From an uncultured Oscillospiraceae bacterium (GTDB taxonomy: Bacteria; Bacillota; Clostridia; Oscillospirales; Oscillospiraceae), in NCBI GenBank assembly GCA_900763675.1, contig CAAFLE010000033.1, positions 1 through 16,552 on the forward strand: a stretch of DNA of 16,552 nucleotides, in the 5' to 3' direction. The position numbers and the translations under genes are program-made. The notes below the pieces were generated by a model, which was not told the DNA's origin, searched no databases, and was given only the letters and a program-made list of their open reading frames with translations. Below, piece by piece: positions 1-6,907 of the stretch; within the stretch, counting starts at the first letter, position 1, and each line of letters opens with the position of its first letter.

Positions 1-12
1 CGCGGCGGTAGT

Positions 13-495
13 TCAGTTTTTCTCTCCGGTGCCGAAGTTTTCATAGCAGGCATTGAGGACTTTGCGCATTCCGTCCGCCAAGTACTCCGGGCGATCAAGA
101 CAGTAAAACGCGTCAATGCCAATATGTACCAGCTGGCAAATGTTTGCATTATACTCCGTCCTCTTTTCTTTGCTGCTTTCGTATAAATATGTCGCCAGCG
201 ACACGCTTTCCGCGGCATCCATCTGGAAAAATCTATTGGCTATTGCCGCCATCATAATTTTCGTCCATCGTGACTCATAATACTTGAGTTCTTCTACGGA
301 CATGGCGATCAGCATTCCATAAATCATTGCCATCAGACTTTCCCTTGCTACCGGGGTACACTCCGTCGGGCTTTGCCCGCTCGCGGCGATCATCTTCTCT
401 GCATTTTCCAGCGCCTGCTTTATAAGCCGATGATACACTTCTTTCCAAACGGACATCTGGTCTTTCTCGCCGAAGTTTTCAGAGTGTTCTTTCAT
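13..495 (-). CDS. putative immunity-like paralog D (160 aa, unknown family)
   Basis: I do not recognise a named family. This soluble-looking, mostly helical protein has no signal peptide or membrane segment. It is clearly paralogous to the proteins at 915-1448 and 1571-2053 and more distantly to 2171-2689. Shared blocks are MIAASGQ near residue 36, an IYGML-type segment near residue 58, a YLYE segment near residue 103, and a C-terminal LVH-GID-Y-LD-P block. It ends in ENFGTGE, close to AFGTGE in the 1571-2053 paralog. It is the last member of a same-strand series downstream of a large toxin-like gene, so an orphan immunity role is inferred from context only. The start has a modest SD (AGGGGG about 8 nt upstream). 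No partner gene is visible beyond the window edge. Confidence 0.8.
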   Translation of the reverse strand: MKEHSENFGEKDQMSVWKEVYHRLIKQALENAEKMIAASGQSPTECTPVARESLMAMIYGMLIAMSVEELKYYESRWTKIMMAAIANRFFQMDAAESVSLATYLYESSKEKRTEYNANICQLVHIGIDAFYCLDRPEYLADGMRKVLNACYENFGTGEKN

Positions 496-513
496 TGCTT
501 GAATCCCCCTGTC

Positions 514-768
514 TTACACTAAAATAGATTTTTCTCGGCATCTTTGGAATCGGCGCTCCCGGTTGTAAGCCATAGCCCACCGATCCACCGGATTGTACTC
601 GTTTACCGGCTTTCCATAAGCTGCGATCATCTGATCCGCCATCTCCAGCCCTCGGGCAGTAAACTCACGGATCGTCGCTTTCACCTCCGGAGCAAGGTCG
701 TCTTCCGGAGTAATCTCCGCGACATTTGCTTCACCTGCCAGATACGTTCCGTCAATTCCCGCTTGCAT
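514..768 (-). pseudogene. truncated copy of the toxin-adjacent paralog (residual 84 aa ORF)
   Basis: The middle of this short reading frame is identical in protein sequence to residues about 16-61 of the product of 2171-2689, from PEDDLAPEV to NPVDRWAM. The frame then runs into 18 unrelated residues and stops, so the C-terminal two thirds of the family, including the NPDLN and LLD-P blocks, is missing. A start at 768 has a GGGAGGG SD; its first 20 or so residues are unlike the intact copy. The near-identity extends over about 138 bp of DNA (571-708 against 2507-2644) with four differences, all synonymous. I read it as a remnant of a duplicated or recombined immunity-like gene; a functional short protein cannot be excluded. 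Confidence 0.7.
571..708 (-). repeat. direct repeat copy 1 (97% identical to 2507-2644)
   Basis: By eye this 138-bp stretch aligns without gaps to 2507-2644 with four mismatches. It covers the coding segment for the shared N-terminal part of the immunity-like protein. Identity stops abruptly at the truncation point, as expected from a partial duplication or recombination between tandem paralogs. Confidence 0.85.
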
Positions 769-876
769 CCGTTCGCCCTCCCTTATTCTCCGGCACATCG
801 GACCATGTCGTTTCAAAGTGTCTCTCTGCCTTCTCAGTATAACAGTTTTTCTTTGATTTTCCAGCGTTTTTTGCAG

Positions 877-905
877 AAAAGCGCCGCCGGGGTTCCCGGC
901 GGCGC
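877..905 (-). terminator. rho-independent terminator after paralog C
   Basis: A perfect 11-bp GC-only stem (881-891 with 895-905, GCGCCGCCGGG arm, 3-nt loop) sits 10 bp past the stop of 915-1448. On the minus strand it is followed by TTTTCTG. It would end transcripts coming from the toxin/immunity genes and separates them from the truncated copy and paralog D. Confidence 0.85.
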
Positions 906-914
906 GGCGGTGAT

Positions 915-1448
915 TCAGCTTTCTTTCGCTGTGACAAAGTCCTCATAGCACGAGTGAATGATCCCGTGCATTATTTCGGAAAGTCGCTTTGGCTGATCCA
1001 GAAGAAAATACAAATCAATTCCATAATGGACCAACAGGTGAATGTTTCTATTCAAATCCGGATTTATTGCTTTGCTGGAGTTTTCAAATATGTACTCCGT
1101 CAACTGGATGCTCTGCTCCGGACCCATTTCAAATACCACATTCGCTATTCCAGCCAACATTCCTCTTGTCCACCACAATTCGATAGCCCCAAGTTCTTCC
1201 ATTACCATCGCGCTGAGCATTCCATACACCAAAGCTGCCATACACGCTTGAATCACGGCTGGGCAGGTCAACATTTCTTCTCCGCTCGCCGCAACCATCT
1301 TTCTTGCGTTTTCTATGGATTCTCTTGTAATACGTGCAACGACTTCCTTTTTCTCCTCCACAGACATATTCCGCTTCTGTGCATAGCGCTGTTCATCCAA
1401 ACGATCCTGTTCCGTTTCCTCGTAATTCTCATAGTACATTTTCTGCAT
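915..1448 (-). CDS. putative immunity-like paralog C (177 aa, unknown family)
   Basis: Unrecognised family; paralog of 13-495 and 1571-2053. It has an acidic/polar N-terminal extension rich in Glu, Tyr and Arg (about residues 1-28), then the family core: ARKMVAASG, a YGMLSA helix, an FENSSK-x-NPDLN segment, and HYGIDLYFLLDQP near the C-terminus. No signal peptide or membrane helix is evident. I chose the ATG at 1448 because GGAGGA lies 8 nt upstream; a longer reading to 1466 would put the start upstream of that SD. A strong terminator follows. The tandem position downstream of the toxin-like gene suggests an immunity or accessory role, but this is inference. Confidence 0.82.
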   Translation of the reverse strand: MQKMYYENYEETEQDRLDEQRYAQKRNMSVEEKKEVVARITRESIENARKMVAASGEEMLTCPAVIQACMAALVYGMLSAMVMEELGAIELWWTRGMLAGIANVVFEMGPEQSIQLTEYIFENSSKAINPDLNRNIHLLVHYGIDLYFLLDQPKRLSEIMHGIIHSCYEDFVTAKES

Positions 1449-1570
1449 CAGCCGTGTCCTCCACATTATTTTTCATAAGGAAACCGCAACACTGTCTATT
1501 GGTGAGCAATCGCACCGCGTAATGCGCCTGCGCATCCGGAAGCCCCGGCTGCCGGTTGATCTGCCGGACC

Positions 1571-2053
1571 TCACGGCACGGTCTGACCGCCTTCCTCTCC
1601 GGTGCCGAACGCCTTGTAACACGCTTGCAGGATCGCCTGAACGGCTTTTTCCAGCCGGTCCGGCTGATCCAGAAGATGATACAAGTCCAGCCCGTAATGA
1701 ATCAGCTGATGGATGTTGACATTCAAATCCGGATTCCTTTGTTTGCTGGAGTTTTCATAGAGATATTGGGAGAGCGGCACCCCCTGCTCCACCGGTACTC
1801 CCAAAAGAGTAATGGAAATAATGCTGATTTCCATACCCGTCCATCGCCATTCATGGTATCCCAATGCTTCCATGGATGCCGCGCCGAGCATCCCGTAGAT
1901 CAACGCTGCCATGCATTCCCGCGTCAACGGCGAATAATCCAGCGGATCCTGACCGCTTGCCGCGATCATCTTCTGCGCCGCTTTCGGCGCTTCCTTCGAC
2001 ATTCTTTTTGATATCTCTATGACCTCTTCTTGCGTCATTGGTTCTTTTTTCAT
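1571..2053 (-). CDS. putative immunity-like paralog B (160 aa, unknown family)
   Basis: Unrecognised family; central member of the paralog array. Core blocks are QKMIAASGQ, a CMAALIYGMLGA helix, YLYENSSKQRNPDLN, and a HYGLDLYHLLDQPDRL segment, all shared with paralog C and largely with D. It appears soluble and helical. I prefer the ATG at 2053, with GGAG six nt upstream; an in-frame GTG at 2068 abuts the GGAGGA sequence too closely. It lies about 120 bp downstream of paralog A, separated by a small repeat-like hairpin region. Immunity is suggested by its place in a toxin-linked array and by paralogy to the gene touching the toxin; cellular function is unknown. Confidence 0.82.
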   Translation of the reverse strand: MKKEPMTQEEVIEISKRMSKEAPKAAQKMIAASGQDPLDYSPLTRECMAALIYGMLGAASMEALGYHEWRWTGMEISIISITLLGVPVEQGVPLSQYLYENSSKQRNPDLNVNIHQLIHYGLDLYHLLDQPDRLEKAVQAILQACYKAFGTGEEGGQTVP

Positions 2054-2104
2054 AGTCGGCTCCGTCACTCCTCCGGTTGACAGAGGAATTGCCCATCCCC
2101 TCCG

Positions 2105-2150
2105 TCAAAAACTTCGTTTTTGCCACCTCCCCTTGTACCCAAGGGGCGGC
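2105..2150. repeat. double-hairpin intergenic element, copy 1
   Basis: The element holds CAAAAAC-TTC-GTTTTTG (7-bp arms, 2105-2121) followed by CCCCTTG-TACC-CAAGGGG (perfect 7-bp arms) and CGGC. A second element of the same design is at 12794-12860. On either strand it lacks a classical stem plus U-run, so I call it an interspersed repeat rather than a terminator. It may still slow transcription between paralogs A and B. Confidence 0.55.
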
Positions 2151-2170
2151 TTTGGGCGGCGCAGGGTCTT

Positions 2171-2689
2171 TTACTTTCCCCACTCTCTTCTTGCTTTCTC
2201 AACTCTCTCCTGCGTATCGGCAAAAAAGATTTTCAATTTTTCCGCCAGCTCTTCCGGCTTGTCCAGCAAAAAGTACGCTTCGACTCCCGTGTGCATCAAT
2301 ATGTTCAGATCCGGGTTTTCCTTAGCGCCGGAATGATTTATATACAACTCTGCTATATCCATGGATTGCGGAAGAGCGTACTTGAGTTTTTTATGCGCTA
2401 TCGCGACCGTTGTACCCCTGAGCCAGCCGAAAGCTGCCGGATTATCGGATGTCAGAAAATCCGTAGTCTGCCCGAGAGCGCACAGCTCTCCAAACAGCAA
2501 GCCGATCATAGCCCACCGGTCCACTGGATTGTACTCGTTTACCGGCTTTCCATAAGCTGCGATCATCTGATCCGCCATCTCCAGCCCCCGGGCAGTAAAC
2601 TCACGGATCGTCGCTTTCACCTCCGGAGCAAGGTCATCTTCCGGGAGCTGACCCTTCGATGGGTTTTTCTTTTCAACATCGTCATGCAT
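2171..2689 (-). CDS. putative cognate immunity protein of the upstream toxin, paralog A (172 aa)
   Basis: The gene begins 15 nt after the stop of the toxin-like gene and shares its transcript; AGGAGG lies about 8 nt before its ATG. This is the position of a cognate immunity gene in polymorphic toxin systems. The family core is recognisable but the most divergent of the array: MADQMIAAYGK near residue 37, NEYNPVDRWAM, ENPDLNILMH, and AYFLLDKPEELAEKL near the C-terminus. No signal peptide or membrane helix is seen, so a cytoplasmic neutraliser of a cytoplasm-acting toxin is plausible. The family itself is not one I can name. Its N-terminal third is duplicated at 571-708. Confidence 0.85.
   Translation of the reverse strand: MHDDVEKKNPSKGQLPEDDLAPEVKATIREFTARGLEMADQMIAAYGKPVNEYNPVDRWAMIGLLFGELCALGQTTDFLTSDNPAAFGWLRGTTVAIAHKKLKYALPQSMDIAELYINHSGAKENPDLNILMHTGVEAYFLLDKPEELAEKLKIFFADTQERVEKARREWGK
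2507..2644 (-). repeat. direct repeat copy 2 (within paralog A)
   Basis: This is the intact-gene partner of the 571-708 repeat, about 97% identical over 138 bp. It encodes the conserved N-terminal helix and the EYNPVDRWAM segment of the immunity-like protein. Confidence 0.85.
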
Positions 2690-2704
2690 TTTATTATCCT
2701 CCTA

Positions 2705-4771
2705 TCATTTCAAATGCATTGAACCGGGCAACCGGATCAAATCGTCTTGAAAAAGTCCATACTGCTGCTGTTCGTTCATGGCAACATTCATAAAGGCATC
2801 AGTCAAACCGTCTCCGAATCCAGCACGTCTCATAGATTCTGCATTCGCCATGTTGTATTCACCTACAGTAGGAGGGGTTCCTTCCAGCTCGCCTCCCAAT
2901 CTGTGACGATCAAACATTGATTCTAACCCCTTGTGAACTAGATTATGCTCGCTCCCCTTTTCAGCAATTACGTTACCTCTTAGCAATATGCACATTCCGT
3001 CTTGGTATGGAATATGGTCTTCAAATGCAGCCTGTTGATTCAGATGATGTGTCTGAGTGCCTGCAATGCCTTCTTGTCTGCGGAATCTGTTAAGATTTCT
3101 ATAACTCCCAACAAGAGCATATTTTCCTGTCTGTGAGTCTATTATATCACCTGTTTTCAGCGCTGTCATTACGTTCCTGTCGATAGACGGGTTGCTCCCA
3201 AGCGGATAAAGATTTCCATTAACAAAAGCGTTTGCTTGAGGCAGATTTTCTACAGCATCACCGTATTTATTTCCAATCTCCGTTCCCAGCGTTTGGATGT
3301 TCTCTCCGCCACTCAGACCTTGAATAACGTGCTGGTATTCTTCGGTATCGAGTGTCTCCTGTGCTTTTTCCTGCGCCTGATCGACCAGCACCGCGTAAAT
3401 CGGGTCCGTCGGCTTTCTCGAACGTTCAACCAGTTCCCCGCCGCTTTGGAAAATCAGACTCTCTCCGAATGCCGTCAGATAGTCCTCCGCAAGCCGCTCT
3501 ACGTCCATTTCCGAAAAGTATTCCCGCGCACTGCTGTATTGTTTCCCATTATATATCGTCTCGAACAGCGGGTTTAGAACATCGTCTACGACGTTTTCCA
3601 TCCCTTCATTATTGGCGTTCATCAGAAATCGGAGGACGGTTTTTCCCGCATCGGTTTTGGCAAGACCGTCTACAACTCTATTTGTTACCCCGTCGAGCGC
3701 CCCCTTTCCGAAGAGCTTACCCATGCCGTCGCTGAAACGTTCTGTCAGCACATTTTTTGTTCCTATCGCGCTTGCATACCGTTCCGCCTCTCGCCGCGTC
3801 GCGCCATGGCTCAACGCTTGATCAAATGCCAAACCGGATGTCTGGGAATACAGCATTGCGTTGGAGAGAAACAGTCCAATGCCTGGCAAGTGTCTGACAA
3901 TCTCGGCGGGAACTCTGCTTCCCAAGGTCTCGGCAAGATTTCCGGCATATCCCAATGCGCCCGAAACATTCCCGTATTTCTGGTAGGTTTGGGCATTATA
4001 AGCATCACCCCAATCCGCCATCCTTACCAGCGGAGCATCGGCATATCGCTCCTCCGCTTCCCGTTGCTGCCGTAGAAAGTATTCGGATCGGGCGTCCACT
4101 CCGCCCATGATCTCCAGCGCCGCAATCTGGTTTTCCGTAAGCCCGGCATACCGTTCCTCGCGTGCCGCTCTCGACTGAGCGCCGCCTTTGTAAATATCCT
4201 CCCAATATGCTTGTTCGGCGTCCATGGACGGTTCAAAAAGCTGCGAACGGTATCCAAAATCGTTTGCCAACGCCTGCGTTGCCGATTTTGCTCCTCCAAC
4301 AAACTTACGTCCCAGATAGCCTAGTCCCGTTCCCCTTTCTTTCAGTGCCGCCCTGTAGTCGGCTGCATTGTCCACACCGTAACGTCTCCATTCCTCCTTG
4401 GCAATGTCTTCCGCCTCGCCGGTATACGAATTGACGCCCAAGATCTCGTTCATGTCGTTGAGATTGTTTCGGCGCACCTCCTCCGGCGTCGGGGCAGGCT
4501 TCGGCTGCGGCGTCTGCGCCGGTTTGGGGCTTGCCGGCGTCTGTGCCGGCGTGGTGTTGGGCTTTGTCATCGGGCGCGTTCTGGTGGGCGGGGCATAGCT
4601 CTCCCTCGCCCGGTCGCCCCGGTTTTGGACGGTTCCCGGTCTCGCCGGGACCTGCACCGGGGTTTCGCCCGCCTTGCCCTGCGGCGTATTGTTCGTCCGC
4701 CCGGTCGTGGGGCTGCCGCCCGGATTCCGCTTGCCGGGGTACATCCCCGACGTGTCGAATCGTTTACTCAT
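2705..4771 (-). CDS. polymorphic-toxin-like protein with C-terminal HHLNQ domain (688 aa)
   Basis: Residues 1 to about 97 are disordered, rich in Pro, Thr and Gln. About 100-560 is a helical region containing a GMENVVDDVLNPLFE segment, which resembles my recollection of large clostridial prophage-associated proteins. The last 115 residues form a separate module starting THHLNQQAAF (His575, His576), with further His609 and His613. The paired His plus downstream His pattern resembles HNH/Endonuclease VII-superfamily toxin tips, so nuclease activity is a reasonable guess but unproven. No signal peptide, LXG or WXG module is seen, so export would be non-Sec or phage-related. I chose ATG 4771 because GGAGAC-type SD AAAGGAG precedes it; the frame stays open to 5056 but that stretch contains the promoter and two terminators. 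The stop is 15 nt from the putative immunity gene. Confidence 0.85.
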   Translation of the reverse strand: MSKRFDTSGMYPGKRNPGGSPTTGRTNNTPQGKAGETPVQVPARPGTVQNRGDRARESYAPPTRTRPMTKPNTTPAQTPASPKPAQTPQPKPAPTPEEVRRNNLNDMNEILGVNSYTGEAEDIAKEEWRRYGVDNAADYRAALKERGTGLGYLGRKFVGGAKSATQALANDFGYRSQLFEPSMDAEQAYWEDIYKGGAQSRAAREERYAGLTENQIAALEIMGGVDARSEYFLRQQREAEERYADAPLVRMADWGDAYNAQTYQKYGNVSGALGYAGNLAETLGSRVPAEIVRHLPGIGLFLSNAMLYSQTSGLAFDQALSHGATRREAERYASAIGTKNVLTERFSDGMGKLFGKGALDGVTNRVVDGLAKTDAGKTVLRFLMNANNEGMENVVDDVLNPLFETIYNGKQYSSAREYFSEMDVERLAEDYLTAFGESLIFQSGGELVERSRKPTDPIYAVLVDQAQEKAQETLDTEEYQHVIQGLSGGENIQTLGTEIGNKYGDAVENLPQANAFVNGNLYPLGSNPSIDRNVMTALKTGDIIDSQTGKYALVGSYRNLNRFRRQEGIAGTQTHHLNQQAAFEDHIPYQDGMCILLRGNVIAEKGSEHNLVHKGLESMFDRHRLGGELEGTPPTVGEYNMANAESMRRAGFGDGLTDAFMNVAMNEQQQYGLFQDDLIRLPGSMHLK

Positions 4772-4801
4772 CGTGTCTCCTTTCCGGAAAATTTTTGTTG
4801 T

Positions 4802-4820
4802 TAAACACAAACCGTGTTTA
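4802..4820. promoter_or_regulatory. operator-like palindrome T1 at the toxin promoter +1 region
   Basis: Perfect TAAACAC-N5-GTGTTTA palindrome just downstream of the putative -10 (4828-4833). Its core ACACAAACCGTGT matches the RCACRNNYCGTG pattern of the sites beside the XRE gene at 12030. Confidence 0.6.
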
Positions 4821-4827
4821 CGACAGT

Positions 4828-4856
4828 ATTCTACCAGAAAGACACGTATCGTGCAT
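4828..4856 (-). promoter_or_regulatory. putative toxin-operon promoter
   Basis: On the minus strand, TAGAAT (4833-4828) is a five-of-six match to the -10 consensus, about 57 bp upstream of the start codon. The -35 about 17 bp further up (ATGCAC) is poor, suggesting an intrinsically weak or activated promoter. CAC-N5-GTG palindromes flank the -10 on both sides, as at the terminase promoter. Confidence 0.45.
4842..4854. promoter_or_regulatory. operator-like site T2 at the toxin promoter -35
   Basis: ACAC-GTATC-GTGC, fitting RCACRNNYCGTG, overlaps the -35 position. Its centre is 37 bp from T1. Confidence 0.55.
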
Positions 4857-4920
4857 ATCCACTTTTCCGTCGTATTCAACGAATCGTATTTCCATTGATA
4901 CGACAGCGTTTTTTGCCTAA

Positions 4921-4952
4921 TAAAACGAAAAAGGCGGGATGTATGTCCCGCC
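4921..4952 (-). terminator. second terminator between mogA-moaE and the toxin
   Basis: GGCGGGA (4933-4939) pairs with TCCCGCC (4946-4952) around a 6-nt loop. On the minus strand it is followed by TTTTTCGTTTTATT. Placed between the Moco operon and the toxin promoter, it insulates the toxin from Moco transcription. Confidence 0.8.
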
Positions 4953-4958
4953 TGTTGC

Positions 4959-4971
4959 ACACATTCCGTGA
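4959..4971. promoter_or_regulatory. operator-like site T3 upstream of the toxin promoter
   Basis: ACAC-ATTCC-GTGA differs by one base in its 12-bp core from the two ACACATTTCGTG sites at 11915 and 11962. It lies between the two terminators, about 111 bp upstream of T2. Confidence 0.5.
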
Positions 4972-4981
4972 TTTTCACGGG

Positions 4982-5014
4982 CATAAAAACGGCTCCCCTT
5001 ACTCCGGAGAGCCG
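4982..5014 (-). terminator. terminator of the Moco operon
   Basis: A CGGCTC/GAGCCG stem (4990-4995 with 5009-5014, plus two inner GC pairs) lies 14 bp past the mogA-moaE stop. On the minus strand it is followed by TTTTTATG. Confidence 0.8.
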
Positions 5015-5028
5015 TTTGCCGCGCGATT

Positions 5029-5931
5029 TCAGTTTTGTTCCTGCTCCGAGACGCATTCGGTCTTGAGCTTGCCGACAAGATATTGCAGCGCGTCGATCAC
5101 GTGGGGGCGGATGTCGCCGCCGACGAGTACGAACATGATGTCGTCGCCGACGCTCAGCTCGCCCTCGTTGAGCCAGACGCGGACATAGTAGACGCCGTCG
5201 AGCTTATACGTTTCCGCAACGGCGGCTTCGACCTTTTCCTTATCGTAGGAAAAGAGCATCCCGCGCACGGGCGCGGCGGTCTCGTCGCCGCTGCGCACCT
5301 GCGCCCGCGCCGTTTTGCGCACGACGCCGTTGTGCGTCAGATACATCCCGATCTTTTCGGCGGAGGGGTCCGCCTTCGCCTCGCGGAGCCATGCGTCCAT
5401 AGAGGGGGACGGTTTCTTCACCGGTCGAGGGCGGACCGGCTCGCCGCAGTCGGCGGAGCCGCTGCCGAGCAGCATCTCGACGCCATGCTCCACGGGGGCA
5501 AGCACCGCCTGAAGATTCTCCCGCGCCGCCTTCTCGCTGCCGGGCAGATTGACGATGAGCGTCCGGGCGCGGATGCCCGCCTCAGCGCGGGAGAGACAGC
5601 CCTTCGGCGTAATTCGGAAGCTCTCCGAGCGCATAGCCTCCGGAATGCCGGGCGTCCGGCGCTCGATCACTTCGAGCGTCGCTTCGGGCGTAATGTCGCG
5701 GGGCGAAAAGCCCGTGCCGCCGGTCGTAAGCACCAGATTGACGCCCAGCGTATCCGCGCACTTGACCAGCTCGGCTTTGATCTGCTCTCTCTCGTCCGGG
5801 ACGATGGCGGTGTAAACGACGTTCCATCCCTTCTCGCGCAGAATGCCGCCGATGGCAGGACCGCTCGTGTCGATGCGCTCTCCGCGAAAGCCCTTGTCGC
5901 TGACGGTGATGACCGCTGCCGTGTAATTCAT
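5029..5931 (-). CDS. MogA/MoaB-type molybdopterin adenylyltransferase fused to a MoaE-like domain (300 aa)
   Basis: Residues 1-160 are a MogA/MoaB domain, which adenylylates molybdopterin before metal insertion by MoeA. Visible are AVITVSDKG (7-14), the TTGGTGFSPRDITPEAT loop (69-85) with Asp79 at the position of a catalytic Asp, and NLPGS (128-132). After a Pro-rich linker, residues 191-300 resemble MoaE, the large subunit of molybdopterin synthase: GELSVGDDIMFVLVGG and an LKT lysine (Lys290). The usual C-terminal WKxE-type segment carrying a second catalytic lysine is absent, and no moaD lies in the window. ATG 5931 has a GAGGAG SD and lies one base after the preceding stop. This is the last gene of the Moco operon. 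The domain assignment is confident; catalytic activity of the MoaE half is doubtful. Confidence 0.9.
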   Translation of the reverse strand: MNYTAAVITVSDKGFRGERIDTSGPAIGGILREKGWNVVYTAIVPDEREQIKAELVKCADTLGVNLVLTTGGTGFSPRDITPEATLEVIERRTPGIPEAMRSESFRITPKGCLSRAEAGIRARTLIVNLPGSEKAARENLQAVLAPVEHGVEMLLGSGSADCGEPVRPRPVKKPSPSMDAWLREAKADPSAEKIGMYLTHNGVVRKTARAQVRSGDETAAPVRGMLFSYDKEKVEAAVAETYKLDGVYYVRVWLNEGELSVGDDIMFVLVGGDIRPHVIDALQYLVGKLKTECVSEQEQN

Positions 5932-5932
5932 G

Positions 5933-6904
5933 TTATTGCTCCTCTCTGCAAAAATCGCCGTGGACGCCGCCGCTTTTCCGCAGCAGACGGATGTCGCTGA
6001 TGACCATATCCTTCTGGACCGCCTTGCACATATCGTACACCGTGAGCGCGGCGGCGGATACCGCCGTGAGCGCTTCCATTTCCACGCCGGTGCGCCCGTC
6101 GCAGGTAACGCTCGCCTCGATCTCCACGCTGTACCGGCTCTCGTCCAGATGCAGCGTAAGGTCAATGCCGTCGATCATCACCGGATGGCACATGGGGATC
6201 AGCTCGGGGGTGCGCTTCGCGCCCATCACGCCCGCGATCTGCGCAACGGTCAGCACGTCGCCCTTTTTCATCCCGCCGGTGCGGATGCGCTCGAACGTCG
6301 CGGGATTGACCAGCACGCGCCCGGCGGCGACCGCCGTGCGGCGGCTCTCCGGCTTTTCGCCAACGTCCACCATTTTGGCGCGGCCCTGTTCGTTGAAATG
6401 CGTAAAATCGGCAGTGTTTTTCACGGCGATCCTCTCCATAATAAAATCCGCAAGCGGTACGATGTCGTCAAAGCCGAAAACGGGAACGTCCGTTTCGACC
6501 GGCGTATCCGCCACGATGGCAAGAAAATGCTCCGCTTCATACGGCAGACCCTTGCCCGTGGCGGCGCGGACAATGCCGATCTGCGGCAGCGCTTCGTGCT
6601 TGTAGCCCTCCACGAGGATCAGATCTACCCCGTGGATGCCGTTCAGGATCTGCCCGGCGCTCACCGTACCGCGCTCCACATAGGCGGTCTTGGTCGCGGA
6701 GCTGACGACGGTGATGTCCGCGCCCGCGTTGGCAAACCGCCAGGAATCCTTCCCCTCGTGGTCGATCTCAAACTCATGCCCGTCGTGCTTGAGCGCGGCG
6801 AGACGCAGCCCCCGGCGCTTCAGCTCGCGGATGAGCTTTTCGATGAGCGTCGTTTTCCCCGTGCCGGAATACGCCGCAAAGGCAATTACCGGGATGTTCG
6901 TCAT
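5933..6904 (-). CDS. MobB-MoaC fusion, molybdenum cofactor biosynthesis (323 aa)
   Basis: Residues 1 to about 160 are MobB, a GTP-binding P-loop protein of guanine-dinucleotide cofactor assembly: Walker A YSGTGKTT (12-19), LILVEGYK (95-102), then FGFDDI. Residues about 165-320 are MoaC, cyclic pyranopterin monophosphate synthase, which acts with MoaA in step one: HFNEQGRAKMVDV, MCHP (His240), DGRTGVEMEA, DMCKA (Asp291, Lys294) and LLRKSGG (Lys310). All key MoaC residues are present and both domains are full length. The gene starts 3 nt after moaA ends, so it is co-transcribed. MobB-MoaC fusions are, to my knowledge, seen in Clostridia. There is no mobA in the window, so the final cofactor form cannot be deduced. 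Confidence 0.93.
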   Translation of the reverse strand: MTNIPVIAFAAYSGTGKTTLIEKLIRELKRRGLRLAALKHDGHEFEIDHEGKDSWRFANAGADITVVSSATKTAYVERGTVSAGQILNGIHGVDLILVEGYKHEALPQIGIVRAATGKGLPYEAEHFLAIVADTPVETDVPVFGFDDIVPLADFIMERIAVKNTADFTHFNEQGRAKMVDVGEKPESRRTAVAAGRVLVNPATFERIRTGGMKKGDVLTVAQIAGVMGAKRTPELIPMCHPVMIDGIDLTLHLDESRYSVEIEASVTCDGRTGVEMEALTAVSAAALTVYDMCKAVQKDMVISDIRLLRKSGGVHGDFCREEQ

Positions 6905-6907
6905 GGC

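Noticed and set aside
1449..1570. Separate promoter for paralog C in the gap after paralog B
   Set aside because: Only weak -35/-10 resemblance (TTGCGG and AT-rich stretch) with poor spacing; read-through from the toxin promoter is simpler.
4966..4980. CCGTGA-TTT-TCACGG hairpin near the Moco terminators
   Set aside because: No U-run on either strand and two better terminators flank it; it overlaps site T3, so I treat it as part of that region rather than a separate feature.
4772..5056. N-terminal extension of the toxin frame up to 5056
   Set aside because: The extension crosses two rho-independent terminators, the likely promoter and palindromes, and has no SD, while ATG 4771 has a strong SD.
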